NCBI GenBank assembly: GCA_038234975.1
Contig: JBBSUK010000020.1
Location: forward strand, 1 to 36,427
Source of the DNA: Schlegelella_A sp038234975
GTDB lineage: Bacteria > Pseudomonadota > Gammaproteobacteria > Burkholderiales > Burkholderiaceae_C
Length of the DNA: 36,427 nt
Direction: 5' to 3'
The notes under the pieces are model-generated. The model saw only the letters and a program-made list of their open reading frames with translations. It was not told where the DNA came from and made no database searches. The position numbers and the translations under genes are program-made. Shown piece after piece: positions 7,069-15,621 of the stretch; position 1 is the first letter of the stretch, and each line of letters starts with the position of its first letter.

Positions 7069-8342
7069 CGACCACCTTCCTGTTCGCGATGCTGTTCGTC
7101 TTCATGGTGCTCGGCATGCCGGTCGCCGTGGCGCTCGGCCTGTCGTCGCTGCTGACGATCCTCTTCTTCGCCCAGGACTCGCTGGCGTCGCTCTCGCTCA
7201 AGCTCTACGAGACGTCCGAGCAGTTCACGTTGCTGGCGATCCCGTTCTTCATCCTCGGCGGCACCTTCATGACCACGGGCGGCGTCGCCAAGCGGATGAT
7301 CCGCTTCGCCAACGCCTGCATCGGCCATCTGCGCGGCGGCCTGGCGATGGCTTCGGTGCTCGCCTGCATGCTGTTCGCCGCGGTCTCCGGCTCGTCGCCG
7401 GCGACGGTCGTGGCGGTCGGATCGATCGTCATCGCCGGGATGGTCAAGGCGGGCTACCCGCAGCCGTTCGCCGCGGGCGTGATCTGCAACGCCGGCACGC
7501 TCGGCATCCTGATCCCGCCGTCGATCGTCATGGTCGTCTACGGCGCAGCCACCGAGACGTCGGTCGGCAAGCTGTTCATGGCCGGCGTCATCCCGGGCCT
7601 GCTGCTCGGCGTGATGCTGATGGGCGCGATCTGGGTTCGCGCGCGGGCGCTGAAGCTGCCGCCGCAGCCGCGGGCGCCGCTGGCCGACATCTGGACCGCC
7701 GGACGGCAGTCGCTGTGGGGCCTGATGCTGATCGTCATCATCCTTGGCGGCATCTACGGCGGCGTGTTCACGCCGACCGAAGCTGCCGCGGTGGCGGCGG
7801 TCTACGCGTTCTTCATCGCCGTGTTCGTCTACCGCGACATCGGCATGAAGGAGGTGCCGCGCGTCCTGCTCGACGCAGGCAAGGTCACGGTGATGCTGAT
7901 GTTCATCATCGCCAACGCGCTCCTGTTCGCGCACGTGCTCACCACCGAGCGCATCCCGCAGGCGATCGCCGAGACGATCGTCGGCATGGGGATGGCGCCG
8001 TGGCAGTTCCTGATCGTCGTCAACGTGCTGCTGCTCATCGCCGGCATGTTCATGGAGCCGACGGGCGTCATCCTCATCATGGCGCCGATCCTGTTCCCGA
8101 TCGCCAGCAAGCTCGGCATCGACCCGGTGCACCTGGGCATCATCATGGTCGTCAATCTCGAGATCGGCATGATCACGCCGCCGATCGGGCTGAACCTGTT
8201 CGTCACGGCCGGCATCACCGGCATGTCGATCACGCAGGTGGTTCGCGCGGCGCTGCCGTGGACGCTCGTCCTGCTCGTCTTCCTGATCATCATCACGTAC
8301 GTGCCGCAGATCACCCTGTGGCTGCCGCAGAAGATGTTCTGA
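7065..8342 (+). CDS. TRAP transporter large permease, DctM type
   Basis: Twelve-helix-class transport subunit of the TRAP system, 425 residues, which couples substrate uptake to the sodium gradient in this family. Typical segments are MLFVFMVLGMPVAVALGLSS, FTLLAIPFFILGGTFM, the SGSSPATVVAVGSI loop, NAGTLGILIPPSIVMVVYG, and the C-terminal ITPPIGLNLFV. The start overlaps the small permease stop by four bases. It completes a P-Q-M transporter set lying between the ligase and the oxidation genes. The transporter therefore probably brings in the pathway's substrate or a related compound. Confidence 0.95.
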   Translation: MTTTFLFAMLFVFMVLGMPVAVALGLSSLLTILFFAQDSLASLSLKLYETSEQFTLLAIPFFILGGTFMTTGGVAKRMIRFANACIGHLRGGLAMASVLACMLFAAVSGSSPATVVAVGSIVIAGMVKAGYPQPFAAGVICNAGTLGILIPPSIVMVVYGAATETSVGKLFMAGVIPGLLLGVMLMGAIWVRARALKLPPQPRAPLADIWTAGRQSLWGLMLIVIILGGIYGGVFTPTEAAAVAAVYAFFIAVFVYRDIGMKEVPRVLLDAGKVTVMLMFIIANALLFAHVLTTERIPQAIAETIVGMGMAPWQFLIVVNVLLLIAGMFMEPTGVILIMAPILFPIASKLGIDPVHLGIIMVVNLEIGMITPPIGLNLFVTAGITGMSITQVVRAALPWTLVLLVFLIIITYVPQITLWLPQKMF

Positions 8343-8404
8343 CCGGGCAGCACGACAGGGCGTCGTCCAGAATGGCGGGTTCGTCACCCCATACGGCCGC
8401 ACCC

Positions 8405-9544
8405 ATGACGATCACCCGGTTCTCGTTTCCCACCACGATCCACTTCGGCCCCGGCGCCCGCAAGCTGGCCGGGCCGCACCTGGTCGAGCGTGGCCTCGGC
8501 CGGCCCCTGGTCGTCACCGATCGCGGGCTCGCCACGCTGCCTCTGGTCACCGAGCTGATGCGCGATCTCGAAGCCGCAGGCCTCGCGCCGGCCCTGTTTG
8601 CAGGCGTTCACGGCAACCCGACCGCGAGTCAGGCGATGGCCGGTGCGGCGGCGTTCACGGCGCATCGCGCCGACGCGGTGGTCGGCATCGGCGGCGGCGC
8701 TGCGCTCGACGTCGCCAAGATCGTCGGCGTGATCGCCAGGCGCGGCGGCGACGCGCTGGAGTACGCGTACGACCACCCCCGGGTGCGCGCGATCGACGCC
8801 GACGTGCCGTACTTCATCGCCTTGCCGACGACGTCGGGTACGGGAAGCGAGGTCGGCCGCAGCGCCGTCATCAGCGAGGACGACAGCCACCTCAAGCGCA
8901 TCGTCTTCTCGCCGCACATCCTCGCCAGCGCGGTCTTCGCCGACCCGGAACTCACCCTGGGCCTGCCGCCCGCGATCACGGCGGCGACCGGCATGGACGC
9001 GCTCACCCACAACGTCGAGAGCTACCTGTCGCCGGCCTTTCACCCTCTGTGCGACGGCATCGCCCTCGAAGGCGTGAAGATCGCGGCTCGAGCGCTCGCC
9101 ATCGCGGTGCGCGAACCTGGCAACCTCGGCGCGCGTGCCGACATGATGATGGCGTCGATGATGGGCGCCATCGCCTTCCAGAAGGACCTCGGCGCCGTCC
9201 ATTCCTGCGCCCACGCGCTCGGCACCGTCTGCGACCTGCACCACGGCCTGGCGAACGCGCTGATGATCGACACGGTGCTGGCCTGGAACGCCGAGTCGGC
9301 GCCTGCGAAGTTCGACGAGCTCGCGCACGCCGTCGGCGCCAGCGGCGGAGCCATCGGCTTCATCGACTGGCTAAGGCGCCTGAAGGCGGAGATCGGCATC
9401 GCGCCCGGGCTGAGCGCCGCCGGCGTGACGCGCGATTCGATCGGCCGGCTGGTCGATGTCGCGAGCGCCGACATCTGCCACCAGACCAACCCGCGCCCGG
9501 TCAGCGCGGCCGACTTCGAGCGGCTGTTCGAAGCGGCACTGTGA
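8405..9544 (+). CDS. Iron-containing alcohol dehydrogenase
   Basis: NAD(P)-dependent group III alcohol dehydrogenase, 379 residues. The nucleotide-binding loop is GIGGGAALDVAK (residues 94-105). The four metal ligands can be assigned by spacing: Asp198 and His202 in GMDALTHNVE, His266 in AVHSCAH, and His280 in CDLHHGLAN. LPTTSGTGSEV is also a family hallmark. In this cluster it would oxidise the hydroxyl group of a gamma-glutamyl amino alcohol to the aldehyde, replacing the amine oxidase of the polyamine (Puu) pathway; that role is inferred. There is a 62-base gap after the TRAP permease gene and then a one-base stop/start overlap with the hydrolase gene, so it heads a coupled four-gene unit. 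Confidence 0.93.
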   Translation: MTITRFSFPTTIHFGPGARKLAGPHLVERGLGRPLVVTDRGLATLPLVTELMRDLEAAGLAPALFAGVHGNPTASQAMAGAAAFTAHRADAVVGIGGGAALDVAKIVGVIARRGGDALEYAYDHPRVRAIDADVPYFIALPTTSGTGSEVGRSAVISEDDSHLKRIVFSPHILASAVFADPELTLGLPPAITAATGMDALTHNVESYLSPAFHPLCDGIALEGVKIAARALAIAVREPGNLGARADMMMASMMGAIAFQKDLGAVHSCAHALGTVCDLHHGLANALMIDTVLAWNAESAPAKFDELAHAVGASGGAIGFIDWLRRLKAEIGIAPGLSAAGVTRDSIGRLVDVASADICHQTNPRPVSAADFERLFEAAL

Positions 9545-10338
9545 TGCGAACGCCCGAGCAGCACCACCGACCCAGGATCGGCGTGTCGGCGTGCTTCATG
9601 CATGCCGACCCGAACCGCGACATCTTCAAGGGCAAGACGCTGCAGTACGTCGAGCAGTCGGTGGCGCACTGGGTGATGTCGACCGGTGCGCTGGCGGTCA
9701 TGGTCCCGAGCCCGGCCGGCGCGACATGGAAGGGCGACGCGACGCTGGCGGATTACGCCGGGTGGCTGGACGGTCTCGTCCTCGAGGGCGGCGTCGACGT
9801 CTGGCCCGGCAGCTACGGCGAGGAGCCGCTGCACGAGAAGTGGCACGGCGACCGCATCCGCGACGAATACGAGATGTCGTTGCTGCGCGCCTTCGAGGCG
9901 CGTGGCAAGCCCGTGCTGGGCATCTGCCGCGGCCTGCAGGTGATGAACGTCGCGCACGGCGGCACGTTGTGGCAGGACCTGCCGACGCACCGGCCGGGGC
10001 CGATCGGGCACCGAAACGCCAACACCTACGACGACAACCTGCACGGCCTGTCGCTCGTTCCGGGTACCCGGCTCGCCGAGCTGTTCGCCGGCATCGAAAC
10101 ACCGCTCGTCAACAGCATCCATCACCAAGGCGTGAGGCGGCTCGCCGAAGGCTTCGTCGTCGAGGCGACGTGCCCCGACGACGACGGCATCGAGGCGATC
10201 CGCCGCATCGGTGGCACCTACATGGCCGCCGTGCAGTGGCATCCCGAGTTCCATCGCAGCGACAACGGCACCCTCGACGACCGCCCGTTGCTCGAAGACT
10301 TCCTCGATGCTGCGCGCGCCGCAGCGACACACACATGA
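9544..10338 (+). CDS. Gamma-glutamyl hydrolase, peptidase C26 (PuuD-like)
   Basis: A 264-residue class I glutamine-amidotransferase-fold hydrolase. The nucleophile is Cys128 in GKPVLGICRGLQVMN, with His233 and Glu235 of the triad in AVQWHPEFH. The oxyanion-loop segment VLEGGVDVWPGSYGE and the SIHHQGV motif are those of the gamma-glutamyl-GABA hydrolase family. It should cleave a gamma-glutamyl amide to free glutamate plus an amino acid, the last step of a gamma-glutamylation pathway. The natural substrate cannot be read from the sequence; gamma-glutamyl-glycine, -alanine or -GABA are all possible. It is translationally coupled on both sides (TGATG upstream, ATGA downstream). Confidence 0.92.
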   Translation: MRTPEQHHRPRIGVSACFMHADPNRDIFKGKTLQYVEQSVAHWVMSTGALAVMVPSPAGATWKGDATLADYAGWLDGLVLEGGVDVWPGSYGEEPLHEKWHGDRIRDEYEMSLLRAFEARGKPVLGICRGLQVMNVAHGGTLWQDLPTHRPGPIGHRNANTYDDNLHGLSLVPGTRLAELFAGIETPLVNSIHHQGVRRLAEGFVVEATCPDDDGIEAIRRIGGTYMAAVQWHPEFHRSDNGTLDDRPLLEDFLDAARAAATHT

Positions 10339-11711
10339 CCGCCAAGCTGAAGATCACGAATCCCGCCGACGGCACGCTGGTCGCCGAGGTCGATGCCGAC
10401 GACGCCGCCGGCGTCGCTGCCAAGGCGCGCCGGGCCCGGGCCGCGCAACCGGCCTGGGCGGCGCGGCCGCTCGCCGAACGGATCGACGCCATCGGCCGCT
10501 TTCGCGCATCGGTCGCAGCCGAGCTCGACGCGCTCGCGGCGACGCTCACGCTCGAGGTCGGCAAGCCGCTGCAGCAGTCGAGAAACGAGCTCAACGGTTT
10601 CCTCGGCCGGATCGACTTCTTCGTCGCCGAGGTCGAGCGCAGCACGTCGCGAACCGAGCTGCACGCCGACGCGACCATGCGCGAGTCGATCGGCCACGAG
10701 CCGCTCGGCGTCGTCGCCAACGTGTCGGCCTGGAACTACCCCTGGTTCGTCGGCGGCAACGTCTTCGTTCCGGCGCTGCTCGCCGGCAACGCGGTGCTCT
10801 ACAAGCCGTCGGAGTTCGCGCTGCTGACCGGCCAGCACATGGCGCGCCTCCTGCACTCGGCAGGCGTTCCCGACGACGTGTTCATCCTCGTCGTCGGCGG
10901 TGGCGACGTGGGCGCGGCGCTCGTCGAGCAGGACGTCGACGGCGTGTTCTTCACCGGTTCGGTGGCGACCGGCAAGCGCATCGCCGCGGTGGTCGGCCCG
11001 CGCATGGTGAGGCTGCAGCTCGAGCTCGGCGGCAAGGACCCGGGTTACGTCGCCGAGGATGCAGACGTGCAGGCCGCCGCCGAGTCGCTCGCCGACGGCG
11101 CCATGTACAACACCGGGCAGGCGTGCAGCTCGATCGAGCGCATCTACGTGCACGAGGCGGTGCACGACGCTTTCGTCGCCGCCCTGCTCGCAGCCGTCGA
11201 GGGCTTTGCGATCGGCGACCCGATGGCCGACGGCACCTACATCGGCCCGCTGACACGCTCGCCGCAGATCGGCGTCATCGAGGCCCAAGTGGCCGACGCC
11301 GTCGCCAAGGGCGCGGTCGTGCGTGCCGGCGGCAAGCGCATCGACCGCGCCGGCCACTGGTTCGAGCCGACCGTGCTCACCAGCGTCGACCACACGATGA
11401 CGGTGATGCGCGACGAGACCTTCGGCCCCGTCGTCGGCATCCAGAAGGTCGGCGGCGACGACGAGGCGCTGGCGCTGATGAACGACACGCGCTACGGCCT
11501 CACCGCGAGCGTCTACACGCGCGACCCGGTGCGCGCCGAGGCGATGCTGTCTCGCGTGCGCGCCGGCACCGTCTACTGGAACTGCTGCGACCGGGTGAGC
11601 CCGCGGCTGCCGTGGACCGGCGTCGGCGATTCCGGCGTCGGCGTCACCCTGTCGACCTACGGCATCGAAGCCTTCACCCGGCTGAAGGCCTGGCACCTGC
11701 GGTCGCCTTGA
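10335..11711 (+). CDS. Aldehyde dehydrogenase, NAD(P)-dependent
   Basis: A 458-residue aldehyde dehydrogenase. Landmarks are SAWNYPWFVGGNVFVPALLAG-type cofactor loop residues (about 131-151), KPSE (157-160), and FTGSVATGKRI (206-216). The general base Glu230 lies in LELGGKDPG and the nucleophile Cys264 in NTGQACSS. It is about 20-40 residues shorter than betaine- or PuuC-type enzymes and starts directly at the TNPADGT-like ITNPADG segment. It would oxidise the gamma-glutamyl aldehyde made by the neighbouring alcohol dehydrogenase to the acid that the C26 hydrolase then splits. The reaction class is certain; the substrate is inferred. Confidence 0.93.
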   Translation: MTAKLKITNPADGTLVAEVDADDAAGVAAKARRARAAQPAWAARPLAERIDAIGRFRASVAAELDALAATLTLEVGKPLQQSRNELNGFLGRIDFFVAEVERSTSRTELHADATMRESIGHEPLGVVANVSAWNYPWFVGGNVFVPALLAGNAVLYKPSEFALLTGQHMARLLHSAGVPDDVFILVVGGGDVGAALVEQDVDGVFFTGSVATGKRIAAVVGPRMVRLQLELGGKDPGYVAEDADVQAAAESLADGAMYNTGQACSSIERIYVHEAVHDAFVAALLAAVEGFAIGDPMADGTYIGPLTRSPQIGVIEAQVADAVAKGAVVRAGGKRIDRAGHWFEPTVLTSVDHTMTVMRDETFGPVVGIQKVGGDDEALALMNDTRYGLTASVYTRDPVRAEAMLSRVRAGTVYWNCCDRVSPRLPWTGVGDSGVGVTLSTYGIEAFTRLKAWHLRSP

Positions 11712-12400
11712 CGACCGCGCCTCGCAGCGGGATCCGCCTCGCGCTGTTCGACCTCGACGGCACGCTGCTCGACGGCGACACCGATGTCCTGTGGTGCGCC
11801 TTCCTCATCGACGAGGGCGTGCTCGATCGCGCGACCTTCGAGCTCGCCAACCGCGACGTCGCGGCCCGCTACGCCGCAGGCTCGATCGGGGTGCAGGCGT
11901 TCTGCGACTTCTACGCGGCGACGCTCGCGGGCCGGACGCCGATGCAGTGGGCGCCGCTGCGCGACCGTTTCGTCGCCGACCGGATCGTGCCGCGGCTGAA
12001 GCCGCGCGGTCGCGCCGCCGTCGAGCGCCACCGGGCCGCCGGCGATCGCATCGTCCTCACGACGGCAACCAACCGCTTCCTCACCGAGCCCGTGGCCGCC
12101 GCGCTGGCGATCCACGAGCTCATCGCCACCGAGCTCGCCGTCGACGCCGAGGGCGCGTTCAGCGGTCGCACGGAAGGCGTCCTCAACATGCGCGCCGGGA
12201 AGATCGCCCGACTCGAAACCTGGCTCGACGACCGGGCGCTGCCGCGGGCCGCGATCGCCGAGGCGTCGTTCTACAGCGACTCGATCAACGACCGTCCGTT
12301 GCTGGCGGCGGTGGGCCGTGCGGTCGCCGTCGACGCCGACGAGCAGCTTGCCGCACTCGCGGCCAGCGCGGGGTGGGAGGTCGAGCGGTTCGTCGACTGA
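11708..12400 (+). CDS. HAD-superfamily phosphatase, PSPase-like (IB)
   Basis: A 230-residue haloacid-dehalogenase-fold hydrolase. Motif I is LALFDLDGTLLDGD with Asp15 as nucleophile and Asp17 as acid/base. Motif II is LTTATNRF, and motif III/IV is FYSDSINDRPLL. The family cuts small phosphate esters such as phosphoserine. The TTG start at 11708 is chosen because it overlaps the aldehyde dehydrogenase stop (TTGA) and puts motif I at the usual distance from the N-terminus; no ATG is available before motif I. It may serve the upstream pathway or just ride on its transcript. Confidence 0.85.
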   Translation: MTTAPRSGIRLALFDLDGTLLDGDTDVLWCAFLIDEGVLDRATFELANRDVAARYAAGSIGVQAFCDFYAATLAGRTPMQWAPLRDRFVADRIVPRLKPRGRAAVERHRAAGDRIVLTTATNRFLTEPVAAALAIHELIATELAVDAEGAFSGRTEGVLNMRAGKIARLETWLDDRALPRAAIAEASFYSDSINDRPLLAAVGRAVAVDADEQLAALAASAGWEVERFVD

Positions 12401-12434
12401 GCTCGGGCCGTTCGCGACGCGCCCGTGCGGTCGG

Positions 12435-13736
12435 TCAGTCGACCACCTCGCCGATCGGGATCGGGTCGGCCAGTGGCATGCGGCCGGTCGTCTGGGCCTC
12501 GCGCCGCGGGCTGGGAGCCTGGCTCGGCTCGGGTTGCGACGCCTGCTTGGCGAGCGGCATGGTCTTCTCCGCGGAAAAGCCGAGGCGGGCCGCGTCGCGC
12601 GACTGTTCGAGCTGCTGCTCGGCCCGGCGCAGCGCCGACGCGAGGGTGTCGCCGGCCTGCATCTGCGTCGCGCCGACGTTGACCCTGACGCGGGCGATGC
12701 GCGGCGCGACCTGCCGGTCGTCGATCGCCGACTTGACGCGCGCGATCACCGTGTCGGCGTCGACGATACGCGTGCGCGGCAGCACGACGGCGAAGTCGTC
12801 GCCGCCGAGTCGCCCCGCCACGTCGCGCCGGCGCAGCGTTTCGCGCAACACCGTTCCGAGCTGTCGCAAGGCCTCGTCGCCGACCGAATGGCCGAGCACG
12901 TCGTTGATGTTGCGCAGCCGATCGATGTCGAACATCAGGACCGTCGCCAGCTCGGGCGCCGGTTTCGTCGCACGGGCGGCGAGCTCGAGGAAGTGGCGCC
13001 GATTTGGAAGGCGAGAGAGCGTGTCGACGTCGACCAGGTGGCGAAGCTTGCGGTGCGACGCGCGCAGGTTGGCGACGTTGCGCTCGTGGTTCATCGCCAG
13101 CGACAGCTGCGGCAGCAGCAGCGCGGTCGCGGCGGGCGCCAGCAGCGCGACCAGCGAGGCGCCGCCGATCGCCGCCAGCGCATCGGTCGCCAGCCAGAGG
13201 GCGAGCCAGGCCGCCTGGGCGATGCCGCTGCAGACGAGCGCGGCGAGCAGGCTCTTCAGCACCGGCGTCGCCACGAAGTCGTCGAGCCGCAATACCGCGA
13301 GCGCGGCGTGCGCCGTGACGGCCAGCATGGCGCCGGCGAGCACCACTTCCGGTGCCACGCCGCCGAACGGCACCAGCCAGGCGCCGACCGCGGCGAGCGC
13401 GCCGAGCGCGAAGACCGCAGCATCGGCCCACGGTGGAACGCCGCCGTCGCCGCGGGAGAAGAAGCGGCGCATCCCGACGAGCGTCGTCATCGGCCACTGC
13501 AGTGCCAGCAGCGCGGCGAGCGTGGCTGCCGCCGTCGCCGGCGCGTCGTGCCCGGCCGGCTGCGCGGACGCGAACGCCATGCATGCCAGTGCGCCGGCGA
13601 GCCCGGCGTTGGCGCCGACCCACCACCACATCCCCCGCTTGAGCCGCTGCCGGATGCCGATGGTCGCCGAGCTGGCGCTGACCACGACGAGCGCCGCCGC
13701 GACAGCAGCGAGCAAGGTTGGCAGGTGTGCGGCCAT
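12435..13736 (-). CDS. Membrane GGDEF protein, putative diguanylate cyclase
   Basis: A 433-residue protein with an N-terminal region of about six or seven hydrophobic helices (residues 5-215) and a C-terminal GGDEF domain (about 230-385). The signature is GGDDF (311-315) rather than GGDEF or GGEEF. The inhibitory c-di-GMP site RxxD is kept at Arg302-Asp305, five residues before it. The metal-binding FDIDRLRNINDVLGH segment is also present. A conservative Asp-for-Glu change at the signature leaves activity uncertain: it may make c-di-GMP or only bind nucleotide. The C-terminal 50 residues are a proline-rich, probably disordered tail. The ATG at 13736 is preferred to a TTG at 13778. It is convergent with the HAD gene. 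Confidence 0.87.
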   Translation of the reverse strand: MAAHLPTLLAAVAAALVVVSASSATIGIRQRLKRGMWWWVGANAGLAGALACMAFASAQPAGHDAPATAAATLAALLALQWPMTTLVGMRRFFSRGDGGVPPWADAAVFALGALAAVGAWLVPFGGVAPEVVLAGAMLAVTAHAALAVLRLDDFVATPVLKSLLAALVCSGIAQAAWLALWLATDALAAIGGASLVALLAPAATALLLPQLSLAMNHERNVANLRASHRKLRHLVDVDTLSRLPNRRHFLELAARATKPAPELATVLMFDIDRLRNINDVLGHSVGDEALRQLGTVLRETLRRRDVAGRLGGDDFAVVLPRTRIVDADTVIARVKSAIDDRQVAPRIARVRVNVGATQMQAGDTLASALRRAEQQLEQSRDAARLGFSAEKTMPLAKQASQPEPSQAPSPRREAQTTGRMPLADPIPIGEVVD

Positions 13737-13859
13737 CCGCGGATTTTCGGCAGCGCCGCGGCGTGGACGAGGGCGCAATGCGTGCGCTTGTCGGCATTCA
13801 GGCCGCGGTCACGGGATGCCGGGCATCGAACGCGGCCGACCCCTACACTGCCGGCCTGC

Positions 13860-14705
13860 ATGGCCCGTGACCTCGTCGATGCGCTCTGGCGCGCCACCGC
13901 GTATTGCCTGCGCCCGCTGGTCATCGGCCTGTCGTTGCTGCCGCTGGCGATCGTCGGTGCTGCGGCCGGCCTGCTCGGCTGGTTCTGGTGGGACCGCTCG
14001 GTCCACGCTGTCGCGGCGGTGCTCGACGGCTGGTCGGTCGTCGAGGCGATGTCGGGGTGGCTGCGCCCGTTCGGCATCGGCAACCCGACGACGTTGCTGG
14101 CGCCGCTGGTGGTCGTCTTCGCCGCCATCGCGTTGTTCGTCGTCGCCACCCTGGTGCTCGTCTCGCTGCTGATGACCCCGGCGATCGTCCGCCTGGTCGC
14201 ATCGCGGCGCTTTCCGACGCTCGAGCGCAGGCGAGGCTCAGGGTTCTGGTCCGGCGTCGGCTGGTCGGTCGGGTGCTCGGTGATCGCCCTCGTCGCGCTG
14301 GTCGCGAGCATTCCGCTCTGGTTCGTGCCGCCGCTCGTGCTGGTCGTGCCGCCGTTGATCTGGGGCTGGCTCACCTACCGCGTCTTCGCCTTCGATGTCC
14401 TCGCCGAGCACGCCACCCGTGAGGAGCGGCTGGCGCTGGTCGCGGGGCGGCGCTGGCCGTTGCTCGGCATCGGTGTCGTCACGGGCTTTCTCGGCGCGGC
14501 GCCTGCGCTGCTGTGGGCGATGGGCATGCTCACGGTCGTCTTCGCACCGCTGCTCGTCTTCGTGTCGATCTGGCTCTACACGCTGGTCTTCGCGTTCTCG
14601 GCGCTGTGGTTCGCGCACTACCTCCTGGCGGCGCTGCGCGACCTGCGCCACCTGCGCGATGGCGCGAGCGCGGCCTCCGTCGTGGCGAGCGTGGCGAGGC
14701 CATGA
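13860..14705 (+). CDS. EI24-domain membrane protein
   Basis: A 281-residue integral membrane protein of the EI24/CysZ-like family with about six hydrophobic segments. These include LVIGLSLLPLAIVGAAAGLLG, TLLAPLVVVFAAIALFVVATLVLV, VIALVALVASIPLWFVPPLVLVVPPLIWGW and LLGIGVVTGFLGAAPALLW. The LIWGWLTYRVFAFDVLAEHA stretch, a helix followed by an amphipathic FD-x-L region, is characteristic of the family. The CysZ branch carries sulfate, but nothing here shows a sulfate role, so the function is left open. The stop codon overlaps the next ATG by four bases, coupling it to the molybdopterin-binding gene. Confidence 0.85.
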   Translation: MARDLVDALWRATAYCLRPLVIGLSLLPLAIVGAAAGLLGWFWWDRSVHAVAAVLDGWSVVEAMSGWLRPFGIGNPTTLLAPLVVVFAAIALFVVATLVLVSLLMTPAIVRLVASRRFPTLERRRGSGFWSGVGWSVGCSVIALVALVASIPLWFVPPLVLVVPPLIWGWLTYRVFAFDVLAEHATREERLALVAGRRWPLLGIGVVTGFLGAAPALLWAMGMLTVVFAPLLVFVSIWLYTLVFAFSALWFAHYLLAALRDLRHLRDGASAASVVASVARP

Positions 14706-15538
14706 ACGTCGGCCTCATCGTCGTCGGCGACGAGATCCTGTCGGGCAAGCGGACCGACAAGCACCTGGCCAAGGTCATCGAGCTCCTGTCCACCCGCGAT
14801 CTCGGGTTGTCGTGGATGCGGCTGGTCGGCGACGACCCGGTGCGGATTGCCGCCGACCTGCGCGACGCGTTCCGCGTTGCCCGCACAGAAGGCGACTGCG
14901 TGTTGTGCTGCGGCGGCATCGGCGCGACCCCGGACGACCACACCCGGCAAGCCGCGGCCGCCGCGCTCGGCCGGCCGCTCGTGCTGCACCCCGAGGCGCG
15001 CGACCTCGTCGTCGAGCGGATGCAGGACACGGCGCGCGAGCGCGGCGTCGCCTTCGAGCCCGACCGCGCCGACAACGTCCACCGGCTCAACATGGCGACC
15101 TTCCCGCAGGGCGCGCAGATCATCCCGAACCCCTACAACAAGATCGCCGGGTTCTCGATCCTCGAAGGTGCCGGCGGCGTCCACTTCGTTCCCGGTTTTC
15201 CCGTGATGGCGTGGCCGATGATCGAGTGGGTGCTCGACACGTGCTACCCGCAGCGGCCTGCGGCCGGCTCAGGCGTCGCGCGTGAGCGCTCGGTCATCGT
15301 CCACGGTGCGATGGAGGCGGCGCTGACGCCGCTCATGGAACGGATCGAGGCGCGCTGGCCCGGCCTCAAGGTTTTCAGCCTGCCGAGTGTCGACCACCCC
15401 GAACTCGGCGCCCACATCGAGCTCGGGGTCAAGGTCGCGCCGGGGGCCGATGCGTCGACGGTGGCGTTGGCGTATGCAGCCCTGATCGCCGGGTTGCGCG
15501 AGCACGGTGCCGTGCTCGGCGCCGAGATGGTGCGTTAG
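14702..15538 (+). CDS. Molybdopterin-binding domain protein (CinA N-terminal-like)
   Basis: A 278-residue soluble protein of the MoaB/MogA fold. It starts with VGLIVVGDEILSGKRTDKH and has the CCGGIGATPDDHTRQAAA nucleotide/cofactor loop and the VPGFPVMAWPM segment of the CinA N-terminal domain. The nicotinamide-nucleotide amidase half of full CinA (total about 400 residues) is absent. It may be a pyrophosphatase-like enzyme or a cofactor-binding protein; the substrate is unknown. It lies directly in front of the glnA promoter region, an order often seen in Burkholderiales. Confidence 0.87.
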   Translation: MNVGLIVVGDEILSGKRTDKHLAKVIELLSTRDLGLSWMRLVGDDPVRIAADLRDAFRVARTEGDCVLCCGGIGATPDDHTRQAAAAALGRPLVLHPEARDLVVERMQDTARERGVAFEPDRADNVHRLNMATFPQGAQIIPNPYNKIAGFSILEGAGGVHFVPGFPVMAWPMIEWVLDTCYPQRPAAGSGVARERSVIVHGAMEAALTPLMERIEARWPGLKVFSLPSVDHPELGAHIELGVKVAPGADASTVALAYAALIAGLREHGAVLGAEMVR

Positions 15539-15539
15539 A

Positions 15540-15556
15540 TGCACCGCTTCCGTGCG
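15540..15556 (+). promoter_or_regulatory. Probable NtrC-binding site 1 of glnA
   Basis: TGCAC-N7-GTGCG differs in one base from the NtrC consensus palindrome TGCAC-N7-GTGCA. It is centred about 84 bases upstream of the expected start of the sigma-54 transcript. That is a normal distance for an NtrC enhancer, and ntrB/ntrC lie just downstream in the same region. Confidence 0.7.
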
Positions 15557-15562
15557 GGCCCC

Positions 15563-15579
15563 GGCACCGCAGCGGCGCA
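15563..15579 (+). promoter_or_regulatory. Possible NtrC-binding site 2 of glnA
   Basis: GGCAC-N7-GCGCA keeps the spacing of an NtrC palindrome but matches the TGCAC/GTGCA arms less well than site 1. It is centred 23 bases (about two helical turns) from site 1, as expected for cooperative binding of NtrC dimers. It could also be chance in such GC-rich DNA. Confidence 0.45.
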
Positions 15580-15605
15580 TCCCGATGCGTTTGCCCGCGG
15601 TTAAT

Positions 15606-15621
15606 TGGCATACTTTCTGCT
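15606..15621 (+). promoter_or_regulatory. Sigma-54 promoter of glnA
   Basis: TGGCAT-ACTTT-CTGCT matches the sigma-54 consensus TGGCACG-N4-TTGCW with exact spacing: GG at 15607-15608 and GC at 15619-15620. Transcription would begin near 15632, about 74 bases before the glnA ATG. The surrounding AT-rich patch stands out from the GC-rich background. The NtrC-like sites upstream and the ntrBC genes downstream support the call. Confidence 0.8.

Noticed and set aside
15500..15517. Perfect inverted repeat GAGCACGG-TG-CCGTGCTC considered as a further NtrC site
   Set aside because: The GCAC and GTGC halves are 6 rather than 7 bases apart, and it lies inside the coding end of the CinA-like gene.
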